Positions 1 to 10,769 of a stretch of DNA of 64,000 bases are shown here, piece by piece. The stretch comes from Lycocorax pyrrhopterus obiensis (Eukaryota; Chordata; Aves; Passeriformes; Paradisaeidae). The translations under genes and the position numbers were made by a program. Position 1 is the first letter of the stretch, and the number at the start of each line of letters is the position of its first letter. The DNA is taken from NCBI GenBank assembly GCA_014706295.1, contig JACSVZ010000022.1, positions 11,922,830-11,986,829 on the forward strand, given 5' to 3'. Under the pieces are notes generated by a model, which saw nothing but the letters and a program-made list of their open reading frames with translations, ran no database searches and was not told where the DNA came from.

Positions 1-428
1 AGGTCTGAGGCAGAGAAATATTGCAAAATAGTTCTTTGCACGGGGAGAATTCGTATAATGGGAAATGCAAACCCCAGTGTTCCTCCTTCAGACAAAACAA
101 GACCATATTTAACAATGCCTTGTTAAAAAAAAAGAGGAAATCTATTAATGTAATAACTAAATTGCTATTATAGGCATCAAAGCACCCTGATGCTTTGAGG
201 TAACTTTATTTCCATCAGTCTTTTTAAAGAGCACAAAACTAAAAAAATAATAAAATCCCCCACCATCCCGCCTCACCCAAACGCTGCCATTTTACTCATT
301 AATTTTGTAATTAATCAGTTAAGAAGTTCTGACTTATTGGATTAAAGGGACCGGGAAATGCAATTCCGCCCAGCCTCATTTTAATAGGCGATTGTGAAAT
401 TGCTCTTTTGAGTCTCTGCCTCAGCTCT
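1..428. other. AT-rich noncoding flank of the CpG island
   Basis: No gene is visible. The stretch is AT-rich with short poly-A runs and contains TAATTAAT-type homeodomain core sites around 309-316. From about 330 to 420 the sequence looks information-rich rather than low-complexity and runs directly into the CpG island at 429. It may be a proximal regulatory segment of that island. The regulatory role is an inference. Confidence 0.4.
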
Positions 429-720
429 GCGCCGGGGTGAGGGGGCGGCGGCCGCGGGAGCCCCGGGGCCGGGGGACCCTCGGGGGCACCGGCGGCTGCG
501 CCCCCCGCTCCCGGTTCCGGGGAGCGCTCGGGGCGGGCCCAGGGAAGCCGCTTTCTCCCCTTTGCAGCCGGGGAACAGCAGCGCCGGGTGGGCACAGGGG
601 GTTCTCCTGTCCCCGCGGTGCCCAGGGGCTGCGGGCATCCCTCCCTGCCCTCCGCGGCCGCCTGCGGGCACAGGGCGCGTCTCTGCCCCTCTGCTCCCAC
701 AGCCGGCCCCGGACAGGCCC
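429..720. promoter_or_regulatory. CpG island
   Basis: This segment is very GC-rich with dense CpG (repeated GGCGGCGGCCGCG-type sequence). That is far above the rest of the window, where CpG is depleted as usual for vertebrate DNA. In vertebrates such islands usually mark promoters or developmental regulatory regions. I cannot assign a direction: no convincing first exon with a start codon and donor is evident on either strand. The open frames of 106-185 codons here overlap on both strands and are what high GC alone produces. Confidence 0.7.
456..486 (+). other. G-quadruplex candidate
   Basis: Four guanine runs of at least three lie on the plus strand, at 456-458, 465-468, 471-475 and 482-486, with loops of about 6, 2 and 6 bases. 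This matches the canonical quadruplex pattern and lies inside the CpG island, a common position for such motifs. Folding is not demonstrated. Confidence 0.5.
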
Positions 721-778
721 AAAAGGCAGGGACAGACACACTGTAGCCCCCCTCAGCTTCCCCCGCGCCTGTCTCTAC

Positions 779-905
779 TCTCCCTGCCTTGCCTGTCCCT
801 GCCCTGCCCTTGCTCTGCCGGTTTGTGTCCTTGTCCTGCCTGTGCCTGCCTTGCCCTGGCTGTCCCACCCTGCACCTGCCCTGCCCGGCCCTGTCCCCTC
901 CCTAA
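779..905. repeat. Degenerate CCTGC-type low-complexity tract
   Basis: A pyrimidine-rich stretch is built from irregular CCTGC, CTGCC and CCTTG units. It resembles a decayed minisatellite at the edge of the CpG island. The long Pro/Leu/Cys-rich and Gly/Gln/Arg-rich open frames across it are low-complexity artefacts. GC-rich non-repetitive DNA continues to about 1340. Confidence 0.55.
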
Positions 906-1340
906 CTCTCGGAGCTCCCCCCAGCCAGTGGCCCCTGTCCTGGCTCCCGGGGCAGCGGGGACAGCAGTAGGTGGATTTGGAAGGAGATCGGGCGCAGTTT
1001 GGGAGGGATAAACTGCAGAGCCCACGCAGCCATCGAGCACTTGGGGGTGGCTTTCGAGGGGCCCCGGCCTCTCCCCGTCACCCATCAAAGGGCACTTGGT
1101 TTTTTTCCTTAAATGGAGCCCTGAGCGGATCTGGCTGGTGTGTCCCCAGAGTGACAGCCCCGGGTGTCACAGCCAGTGGCCCGGTGACCTGCTCCCGGCT
1201 CTCTCCTCCACGGACGCTCCGGGTTTGTCCTTCCCGCGGACACCCGCGCTGTCACAGCGGGCAGGGCGGTGCAGGGAGAGCTGCAGCCCCGGCTGCCTGT
1301 GAGCGCCTGCCCAGCCGTGCGGACCGAGCCCCGGGCAGAG

Positions 1341-2867
1341 GCAGGAGCCAAAGGAAACAGCCGGGGATTACATTTTTTTAATTTTAATTTTTTTTTTTAC
1401 AACATACGCTTTGCAATTAGACACGTCCAATGGATTATTTCTCTATCTCTGCCTTTGATCTTTTCAAAACTAGACAGCTTTATAAATACCATCCCTCTGT
1501 TTTCAGCCATTTTGCAGTTCTTGTACAATTAATGTGCCACGGCGATCCACTTCTTTTCTTCTTCTTCTTCCAGTTCTTCCCAGAGCAAACAGGCACTCCT
1601 GTCCACACTGTCCCAGTGAGATTCATTTCTTCTCCCTCCTTGTGTCATCACCAACACCCTAGAATAAAAGAATAAAAATTTTGCTGGAAAATTTTGATGA
1701 AATCGGGGATGAGGTGTAAACCCACTGCCCCGACCCTACTACACAAGGTCTGTTACTATTATTAATTTGTAAACACCACAAAACTTACATACATAAATGC
1801 ATGATTTAAGCTAATTATTTACTAAAGACTTTTTTTTAGCAGTGCAGCAAATCTCTGGAGTTTCTGCATTTGCTTTGCACTTAAAAGAAGTTGGTGCAAA
1901 TGAAATCAGCACATTAAAGTGCATCTTTCATTAGAGGACAGGGAGCAGGGAGGAAATCTGTCCCACCTGTCTCCATGCCATCTACCAGGTGACCTTGGAG
2001 CAGTTCATTGATGTGGAGTTCTGTGCTTGGGTATTCTTATTCCTCTTATTATTATCTCCTTTTTTTTCCCTCCTCATTGCCAAAATTCCCAGCCTCTCCC
2101 AAGGTACTCAGGGAAAATCCTCAGCGTTAAAGCACTTTCCTTGGCTTTGCTGCTAGAGATGTGAGCTGATGCCTCCAGAGCTGGAAGGGGCAGGATAAGG
2201 GAGCAGAGGGATGGGGATCCACACCAGGCTCTCCAGCACTGAGGGAACTTCTGCTTCTCATTTGATGGAGGCAGTAAAAACTAAAGACAAGAGTTTTTCT
2301 AGGAGAGGAGATGGGGTGGGGGGTTAAGAGACGTTGAGTGGTTTCTATCCGAGTCACTCTTATTTTTACATAACAATAAAACACACTAAATTTTGTCCCT
2401 TCTCTTGCTCTGCACAGACGTGAGAGGAAGGGAGAGCTGGGGAGGTGGCTGTGGCAGGGAGCCCATGTAGGACCTGCCTGTGGAGATGTCAGGTCCAGGC
2501 TCGGCTCACTGACAGCAAGGAAAGATTAGTTGAATGTCACCCTCACTGGCAGTGAAACATTTCTTTATCACTTCCATCCCTGCCTCTTACCCTGCTTGGC
2601 TTTTCCCCCTAAAGCATTTCCATTGTCCCTTGAAAAAAGATGAGCAGAGACCTTGTCCTGCCTCTTTCTTTTCTTGCTCTCTCTTTCCCTTGCGTTGGTC
2701 TCTGCTCCTGTACTTCTCTCTGGCAGTCCCTGCCCTCTCTCCCTCTGCAAACCTTTTCTGTGAGCGAGCTGTTCTCGGTGGGCATGGAGGTGAAAATCCA
2801 GCTGGAGATGATAAAATCCACTGACTTGGCTCTTTCTACCCCTGAAGATCTTTCCTCAGTGAGATAC
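1341..2867. other. Unique noncoding DNA, no gene recognised
   Basis: AT-rich unique sequence. A short CTT microsatellite lies at 1551-1580. The block at 1735-1925 looks constrained: it is AT-rich, has several homeodomain-type TAAT cores and contains no simple repeat. About 1980-2060 weakly resembles the core of a MIR-type SINE, but the match is too poor to call. No splice-flanked open frame was found. Confidence 0.4.
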
Positions 2868-2889
2868 GAGAGAGAGAGAGAGAGAGAGA
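2868..2889. repeat. (GA)n microsatellite
   Basis: An uninterrupted GA dinucleotide tract of 22 bases. It is a perfect short microsatellite and probably length-polymorphic. Confidence 0.9.
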
Positions 2890-5800
2890 TCATAAAGGCA
2901 TTTTCTCACTCAGCCTAAACCATGAATTTTAAGTCCTCAGGACAGAGACTATTTCATATGGTGTGTGTTTGTGCAGATTCAGCACAAGGCAGGGACCAAA
3001 CTGTTATTTTCCCAGTACTTCCACTTCCCTGACTCCTACAGTGCCACCATTTCATCTTTACTGGAGGGATGTATTTTTCACGTTGCTCTTTTTTTTCCCC
3101 ATGTGTCTGCCTGACTTGCTCTTTGGGGTTTATAATTTAAGACATATTGTTTATTATTTATAATATTAATAACAGGTATCATCCTCCTATAGCAATTAAA
3201 TAATTACAGAACCTATTGTGGTTTGGTCAGTCAGAATGCCCCATATGGCAGGAATATACCTCAGAATGCAAAGAGCTGAATGTGAACAGAGCTGGGCACT
3301 AAATGTTAGGTTTAGCTTCCCATAAACTTAAATATGTGCATTTCTTACCCAGTAGGATCCTCCACAGACTCATAAAGCAAGCGACAGAGTGATCTCCTCT
3401 TAAGATTCTCTAAGAGCTTGGAGAAATTTGTTAAGAGTGCTACTTCTGCAGGCACTTGTTACCATGAATCCCTGATGAGATTCATTGTTTGCCTTTACGT
3501 CCACTTCTCTGGGCTTTCCCAAGCCCGCTGTAGCCTCTCACTGGAATCAGGGCATCCATTTGTGACACTGGGTTTTGTGAGACAGTGCCTAAAAGGATCA
3601 GGACTTCCACTCCCTAGCAGCTGATCCATTGCAAAAAGGTCCTTGTGCCACCCTGCTCCACCCCCTCACCTGCCCGAGAGTCACTGTAACTGGGGCAGAT
3701 GCCTGGGCCAACCCAGATGGTGCAGCACATGGATGTTAAACTCGGGAAGTAGTAGAGCCCAGCCTGCCTGAGAAAGCATCTCCCCACTCATCCATCCTTC
3801 ACTGACTCCCTACTCGGCAGCAGATGTGATTTCATTATGGCACAAGGAGTTCCCAAGGCTCAGCGAGGCTGGCGGCGGTAGAGACCCTTCGCTGCATTGA
3901 ATCACAGCCATTTGCAAATGCCAAGTGGATTTTTCTCCCTCTCAAATCAAGGAGAGAGGCTGAAGATAGTGAGAAGAAAGCCAAAGACGTGGAAGGTCTG
4001 AAGGGTGTTTTCCATGCCTGAAGGTCTGTGTTAGGTTTAGCTGGGGTAGCCAGAGCTCTCTGATCCCTGCATCCCCACCGCCCTGATGATGAAGGGAGAT
4101 GAGTCGAATTTTCAGCCCCTTCAGTTTGCTCCTTTCCCACAACATGACAGTTCTAGTCCAGCAGAAATTCATTATTTTATGGCCTGATTTCATTCCTGGA
4201 CTTTTCCTTCCCCTCAGACTCTGTTGTTCCTTTGCATGTGTGATAATTCAAGAGAACTGTGTATTAGCAGAGCCGAATCCTGCGCGGTGCAGAGTTGACC
4301 ATGGCCATCGCTCATGGACCCTCAGAGTGAGAGGCTCAATGCAGTCACCACTGAAAACAATATTAATCACTTCCTTTCACCTTGCTGCCACTTAGCTCAG
4401 ATCATAGTTAGAGCCAACCCAAGGAAAGATTAAAAACCTCACATCAGTGAACGCAGATACCAATGAAATCTGCAGAGCTTAACCAGCTCCTGCGAGCCGA
4501 GGATGGAAGGTGACACCTGGGCCACACCGGTATCTCTGGGGTGTTTGATCCAAAGACTGGAAGCTTCTAGACAGGCCACAAATGGAAAAGTGATGGTTAT
4601 CCATACTTTAAATATTTTTTTCTATCTTGGTAATATAAACCTTTAAAAGGTTAAAAAAATAAGTGGTTCATTGGGGTCAGAGTAAATAGTAACAGGAAAA
4701 AGAAGTTTGCTCACAAAAAGCTGAATGTTTTTCCCCTTTTATTTTCTTTCTCCCCTCTGTGTCTGAAGAACAAAGTTTATCCAGACCCCAAAGTTTAAAC
4801 TGGACACAGCCCTATGGAAGTGGACCACGAAATTCTAAAATTTCTCTTGATAAGGGAAAACATTATTTTTTGGTGCATGATTTCAACAAATGTTATTTCT
4901 ACATCTGAATATGTACCTCAAATTTCAATGAGGAGTCTGTGCCCAGAAAAGATCAGGCTTTGAATATTTTTCAGAATTCCTCTGTAGGAATTTGCACCAC
5001 CTGGTCAGATAGTTTTAAAAGCCAGTTTTCCCATTTTCATTGGGAAAATGAAACAAACTGTTGATGACCTAGAATGTATATATGGAGGGAATCAGATGAT
5101 ATAGATACAAGGTCATAAATGCTGTGAATATTAAAATTAATAGCAGAGCTCTTGAGTTAATGAAAAGCCAGTTAGGGCAATAAACATCTAAAAGAACAGA
5201 TATGAACAAACATCCATCTTAGTTCATAGAAGAAGGGCTGTTTACAGCTCTCCCAGATTTTAGGGCCAGTTCCTGTTGGAGTGGGCAGTAAATGAGTGAT
5301 TCAGATGGTTGTGGTACTGGAATTTCTCAGCCATGTACAACCGAGCCCAACAATGGGTGCCCCTGGCTGGCTGCTGAGCATCCATGAAAACCCAGAGATG
5401 CTGCACTCCTGATCCAACACGTGTGTGGCTCTGTTCCTACCCCTGACAGCCTGGGCACGGCCTCACCTAATGGGCTGTGCACAAAGGAGATGTGGATATA
5501 CGACAAAAAGAGTCCAGCTCCAGCCCTGAAGGCAGAGCTTGAAATCTCTGTGTTCATATCCAGCACTGGCCTCTCTGCACAGCCTAAGTCTGAGTCTGTG
5601 TATTCAAATAACAGCAGGTCAGCCAGGAATATCTCTCATCCCTGCTTTTATTCCTTTCCAGCCTCTCTCTGCACATGTTTTTTATCCAACAGAGAGCTCG
5701 TACCCAAATTCAGCAATCACCTCTGTGGTGTGATGTCCACCTTGGCCACTTTGTGCTGCATCTAGGGGATGGTCTGTGAGTCCCCAGAGGGCTGAATGTC

Positions 5801-5969
5801 ACCCTAGGTACAAGTGGGGAAGGGAGGAAGGCTGCAGTTTGCATTTTAAATCCTGAAAACATATTTTAAGGGCTCTGCTTCTGTCTGTTCTCTAGTTTCT
5901 GAGAAAAACTCAGCTAAGGAAGATTTTGGTAGAAACCCAAAACTGACATTCGCCTGCCTTTTCCAGGTA
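2890..5969. other. Unique noncoding DNA, no gene recognised
   Basis: No repeat family or gene is recognisable. The part from about 3120 to 3420 is AT-rich and motif-dense and may be a conserved noncoding element. A short inverted repeat, TTTTCCCA/TGGGAAAA separated by seven bases, lies near 5027-5049. Open frames here are at most 114 codons and overlap on opposite strands. Confidence 0.4.
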
Positions 5970-5991
5970 ATGCATATGCATGCATGCAAAA
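5970..5991. promoter_or_regulatory. POU-domain MORE palindrome plus octamer
   Basis: ATGCATATGCAT at 5970-5981 is a perfect 12-bp palindrome. It is identical to the MORE element, which binds dimers of POU factors (OCT1/OCT4/BRN class). It runs directly into an octamer-like ATGCAAAA at 5984-5991. The run at 5970-5988 also alternates purine and pyrimidine without a break. The motif match is direct; occupancy and function are inferred. Confidence 0.5.
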
Positions 5992-8570
5992 CCCAGGCAT
6001 TGGTTGTTTCTGCCTCAGGATTAAAAGCTATGGCATGCACAGAAATAGAAGCCCATCTTTACAAAATTGCTTTTGAAAATTCCATATGCCAGTTGCATAC
6101 CCTGCAAAGATGTAGAGCTTGAGTAGTGGTACAGGGATGGGGCTGCCAGCCAGGAGCATGAGCAGTAAGCTCAGCTTCCCTGCAGGTCTGTGCTTTGTCT
6201 TTGGGTCATTTTTCGTTCCCCAGCCTGTTCTTCCATCTCTGAAAGGGAGGAGGTTAGTGCTAAGTATTTATTTGTGTCTCAGAACAGTCCTCAGCGGCAG
6301 CACTTTGTTTGTGACCAGGAGATTGACCCCACATTTACCAAAATAACCTGAATTCCTATGAAGGGACTTTCATGTTTAGCATGTACAAGAAATACAGGGA
6401 TGGCTCTGAAAGCTGCTACTTAAAACCCAGGTGGGTTTTAAAGGGGTAAATGTCACATCGCAGTACCAGGAGTTATGTCAGAAGATGATGTGTAGGAAAT
6501 ACAGGAAAAACGTGAGGGTATTTTGGAAGAGAAATAAAAGTACCCCAAACCCCTCTGCAATTCAGCCCAGAGGCAGCCCTGACTTCAGCTGTTGTTAGGA
6601 AAACAGCAAAACCCACGTCCTGGTTGTTCTCCATCCCACTCTGAACGACTTCTGGGTAGAATAAATCTTTCCTGCTTTTAAAATAAATGGGAGAGCTTCG
6701 CAATGCCGAGGCCATTTAAATTTACAGTGAAATAACGCCAGGAAACGATCCGGGCTCCTATTTGTATTGCCGGTGTTTTCCTCCAGCTGAGGAACACACA
6801 GTTACACTTTGGCTCGTGGCTTGGGGTGAGCGCCCAGCCCCGTGCCCCGGGAGGCTGATTTGAATGTAAAAGCGAGCCCGAAGGAGCCGGGAATGGCATT
6901 TTCCTTTCCCGGGAAGGTGCAAAGGGAACGTCCTGAGCAAGGTCGTACCCCGCAAAGGGCTTGTGCCTTCCCCGGGATGCGGGATGGGGCAGCAGGGCTG
7001 GGCTGCTGCTCCCGTCTGCCTCCCCCAACTCTTTGTTTCCCACAAAAGGTGAACCTTCCCGGGAATGCTGCGAGCAGTGCAGGGAGGATTCAGCAGCCGA
7101 AAAGGTCTGTGATTTTTGTCAAGCGCAAGGGGAGCAAAAAACCACACAAAACCGAACCAACCCCCTACCTGAACAAAACAAACCAAAGGAACCTTGTAGA
7201 TAAAACCCAAAATCATTTAGGTTGAGTTTTCAGTCAGGAGACTGGAAATAGTGGAAGGGTTTTCTCTTGCCCTTCCCTGAGTATTTTGGGGTATGCATTT
7301 TTCCTCTTTCCAGGCTTCCACCACAGAAAGGATTTCTTTGGGTTGTTTTGGGAGGTCTGGGAATTGCCATTTTCTTTCCCTTCAAAGCTCCTATTGGAAA
7401 TGTCAAGACCCTTCGTGTCGATTTTCCTAGCCACTCATTAATCCATTTGATTTAGTTTTGTTTGAAGGAAAAGAGGTGTTTCCTCCTTATTTCTAGCAAA
7501 ATTCTCCAGTCTGCTTTTATAGCTGCTACAGCTTTATTTTTGAAAACTCGGCTTTTAATCTGAGAAAGCATTTTGAAGCGGCAAGTTTTTAGCATGGAAA
7601 TTTGCATTTGCTTTAAATGAGCTTTAAATGTGTTTGTGTGAGTCTTATTACAGAAGTTTTCTGTTTCCCAGAACTTCCATGACGTTTAAAGTCAATCAAA
7701 GGAGATGGTCCTGGGGAGGGGTGATGGAGAATACTCTCTGTAGAAATAATTTGAAATAGGTGTAGTCTTTTCTGAAAGATTTCATCTTTTTGGGGTCTCG
7801 GTTGGACCCTCCTTCTCCTGTGAGTAACTGGGGCATCCCTGTTGTCTCGATGGAAACACGAACCAGTGCCTTGTTGCTAAAATCTTTTGAAGTCTGTTTG
7901 GAGGATGAATGCCCAGACACAAGTTCCTAATGTTAAGCTGCAGAGTCCTGGAAAAAAAATTAAAATTATGTTATCAGGCAGCTAAAAGAGCGACTACCTG
8001 CTCAGAATGGTCTTGGAACAGAAATAGGTGACTGGAATGAGAATGTGACCACCCATAAATTGAGTATGAGACCGTGATATTTTTTGCAATATTTGTGGTT
8101 TTGGATTTGGAGCCCAAAAACATGGTTTGAAGTTTTTGTGTCTGTTGTGAGCAGACTTAGAGAATCCCCAGGTTCCAGCAGGATATGGTCTCATCCTTTG
8201 GGTAGATAAAGTGGCAAATAGAAGAGTGGCGAAGGAAGTGAAAGGCATGAAAGGAAGATGCAGATTAAACAGGTTTTTCTCTCTCTTCCCCTCTCTTTTT
8301 CCTTGCATTGGGATGATTTCTATTTTATTTATGGATGTCGAAGAAAACAGCTTCCTTTTTTTTCCTCTAACAAACAAAAAACTCCAAAACCCACCCCCAA
8401 ACCCCACCAAAAGCCAAATGGAAATTAGAGCTGATTTGAGCTGAGAAATCAACATTTGAAAACTCAGCTGAACTTACCCATTCCCCTTCCTGTCATTATT
8501 CTGCATGAGCTGGATCCATTTTTCCCCACTGCAATCAGCTGTGAAGGAGAACTTCCATCGATTTCAGTAG
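5992..8570. other. Unique noncoding DNA, no gene recognised
   Basis: Unremarkable mixed-composition sequence. It has a mildly CpG- and GC-richer patch at about 6800-7010. Open frames there (up to 152 codons) overlap on both strands. From about 8460 onward the sequence looks constrained and leads into the p53-like element. Confidence 0.4.
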
Positions 8571-8590
8571 GAACAAGCTAGAACATGTTA
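8571..8590 (+). promoter_or_regulatory. p53/p63-family response element candidate
   Basis: Two adjacent decamers without spacer, GAACAAGCTA (8571-8580) and GAACATGTTA (8581-8590), each fit RRRCWWGYYY with one mismatch at the last base. Both CWWG cores are intact. Two half-sites with zero spacing is the arrangement preferred by p53-family tetramers. The flanking 8460-8720 sequence is AT-rich and non-repetitive. Chance occurrence in 64 kb cannot be excluded. Confidence 0.4.
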
Positions 8591-9419
8591 GATTTAAATA
8601 TTTGAATCCTCAGCTGTGCTACCCAGGCATGTCAATCTGTCTTAATACTTTATTCCAGGTTATTATATTAACAAAATTCAATGATATGCTACAACTAAAT
8701 TGCATTACGTGCTCTCTCTGTGTTTCGAGCTATCATACTCCATACGCACTGGCATCCCTCCTCTGAGTGTGTGATTGTATGTGAGCCTTGTCTCTAAATA
8801 CATTTCAAATATGTTACATTTTTAATTCTTCAAGGAAAAAAAAATCCTGGAACAACAACCAACCAAACACACACATTTCTTAGATGGTGAAAACAGATTC
8901 TCTCGAATTTGTATCTCAAACAACGCAGAGAGAAAGAGCAAAAGCTCTGGGGTTGGGTATGAGCTGCCACACATCACAGCGAGCAGCACTGGGATCCTCC
9001 AGCCAGAAGAGAATCCAAATTAGTGACCTATATTGGGGATAAACTGGTCATGCACCACAAACATGATTCTGTAATTAAAACCTTCCCTGGTACAGACACA
9101 ATTGATGCCCAGTGTGCGCGTCGAGGCATACAAAGCAAAACAACTACACTGGGAGAGTTAACTTTTTCAATCTAGTTCTGATGAAATGTGGAAAACACGA
9201 GCTGGGATGTGCAGGGCAGCCCTGGGATGCACGGCTCAGACACACACACGGCTGCAGGGACGGGGAAGCAAGGCAAGAAACAAATACAAACCAGATCCCA
9301 ATGTGGAGCTTAATCTCTCCATTATTTAGAGACAGAGAGTCCGTCGCTGTGTACCAGCCTCTCCCGGTGTCAGAAATGCACCCCAGCTCAGAAATCCTCT
9401 TTTTCTAAACTGGGGCTAA
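8591..9419. other. Unique noncoding DNA, no gene recognised
   Basis: AT-rich, non-repetitive sequence containing no recognisable gene or transposable element. Open frames are below 100 codons and show no protein-like features. Confidence 0.4.
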
Positions 9420-9700
9420 TTCTGCAGAGCGTGTTTGGCTTTGGGAGCAGCCCCGGGCTCCGCTCGCCTCTGCTGGGGTGAATTCCAGCACCGATGGGGC
9501 TGCGCTGGCATCAGGAGCCTTTGCTGAGTCAGGTTGTGCTGCCGCCCCACCTCGCAGCTCTGCATCTGCTGGGAGGGGGGGAAAAGTACATTTTTAACTG
9601 TTTAATGCGTGAGGTCAGGCTGCAGCGAGCGGCGGTGCTGCGGTGGAGCCAGCGCTGTCTGCCGGGGACGGTCACTCGGGAGCGGGCTCTGGGGACGCTT
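9420..9700. promoter_or_regulatory. CpG-rich segment with a MAF/NRF2-type site
   Basis: GC-rich DNA with CpG clearly above background. It contains TGCTGAGTCAG at 9532-9542, eleven bases of the T-MARE consensus bound by MAF/NRF2-class bZIP dimers, with an AP-1 core inside. It is likely a small CpG island or enhancer. No convincing exon or transcription start can be placed. Confidence 0.4.
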
Positions 9701-10189
9701 TCTGCTCCAACACACGATTTAACCCTTTCAGCCTTCTGACAGCTGAATAAATAGGCAAATGAAGCAAGGCTTAATCTAGTGTCCACCCCCTTCCAAAGGC
9801 CCTGCACTAAAGAACTTAAGGAACTAATTGCTCCTGTATTGCTATTGCTGCCCAGCCACTGCTGAAAGCCTCCTGGAGGTTTGCCTTCGGTCTGTGCTCT
9901 GCGTGCCAGCCTGATTTTGTTAGAATTTACTATATTTCCATATTAAAACAGCCAGGCCGGGGGAAAAAAAAAAATGTAAGAAGAAAACGGAAAGAAAAAG
10001 AGAGACTCATTAAAACTGCATCATGTCACCCGGCTGAACTTCCCATCCCTCCACTTCCCCCCTCAATCAGCAGCAAGGATAACAATTAGATGTGATAGCT
10101 ATTCCTAATAGGCAGCAGTTAGCGCTCGCTGCTCCAGCTCCGGCTAAAGCACGAGAACCCTGGATCATCCCCTGAGAGGTTACAACTGA

Positions 10190-10400
10190 TGAGGCTCCGA
10201 TGGCCAAATAAACCTCTCCCAAGCAGGGCAGGAACCGCAGGGCTTTCCCCCCTCGGTCGCTCGGGCTCTGGATCCTTTTCCCGCTCGGCACAGCAGCATC
10301 AGCGTGGCACAGCCCGTCCCGAGGCTGGGCTGCAGCTCCAAACCCGGCCCCTGCAGCCCAGGGACCCCCGGCCGGGGCGGCAGCAGCGCTCAGCGCCACT
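10190..10400. promoter_or_regulatory. Small CpG-rich block
   Basis: A second GC- and CpG-rich patch follows roughly 500 bases of ordinary AT-rich DNA. Its right edge passes abruptly into a purine-rich, G-rich tract. Together with 9420-9700 it may form one bipartite regulatory region. Overlapping open frames on both strands (110, 77 and 71 codons) reflect composition only. Confidence 0.4.
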
Positions 10401-10490
10401 CAGCCAGAAAATTTGGTATTAGGAGTGGGAGAAAAGGTCACCTTGGAGGATCAGAGATAGAGAGTTTAAAGAAAGGGGCCGGGAGTAGGA

Positions 10491-10512
10491 GGGAGGGAGG
10501 GGGTATGGGGGG
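10491..10512 (+). other. G-quadruplex candidate in a purine-rich tract
   Basis: Four G runs (GGG, GGG, GGGGG, GGGGGG) are separated by loops of only one, one and three bases, an arrangement expected to be very stable. The surrounding 10425-10550 is almost pure purine on the plus strand. Confidence 0.6.
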
Positions 10513-10570
10513 AGGCTGAGGAGGGAAGGAGGGAAAGGGACGTAGGATTTCTAAGCAGGCCTGACCCAGG

Positions 10571-10609
10571 AGGATAAAATATCCTGTTTTCATTGGTTCA
10601 AATGAACCA
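10571..10609. promoter_or_regulatory. Two adjacent interrupted palindromes in a constrained-looking block
   Basis: AGGATA-AAA-TATCCT (10571-10585) is followed eight bases later by TGGTTCA-AA-TGAACCA (10594-10609). Both have perfect arms. They sit in an AT-richer, non-repetitive block (about 10550-10720) between the CpG-rich DNA and the poly-C/poly-A tract. Paired palindromes like these often bind protein dimers. A conserved enhancer is plausible but inferred. Confidence 0.4.
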
Positions 10610-10742
10610 TTAGGGAGAGAGTAATTTGTTGACCTTTTTGCTGCCTTATCATGAGATGAACAGCCTTAACATGGGCTTCACGTTTGCCTTAACCCCACCG
10701 TAAATCATAGAAGAATCGATTTTTTCTTTTTTCTTTCTTCAG

Positions 10743-10769
10743 CCCCCCCCCCCACCCAAAAAAAAAAAA
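10743..10769. repeat. Poly-C followed by poly-A tract
   Basis: An 11-base C run is followed after a few bases by a 12-base A run. This is simple sequence with no evidence of a retroposon body next to the A tract. Confidence 0.8.

Noticed and set aside
311..1088. Several overlapping 100-185-codon frames at the CpG island
   Set aside because: They are open on both strands with Pro/Gly/Arg-rich low complexity, as expected from GC content alone.
1980..2060. MIR-like SINE core
   Set aside because: Only scattered short matches to the CORE-SINE consensus; too diverged to separate from chance.
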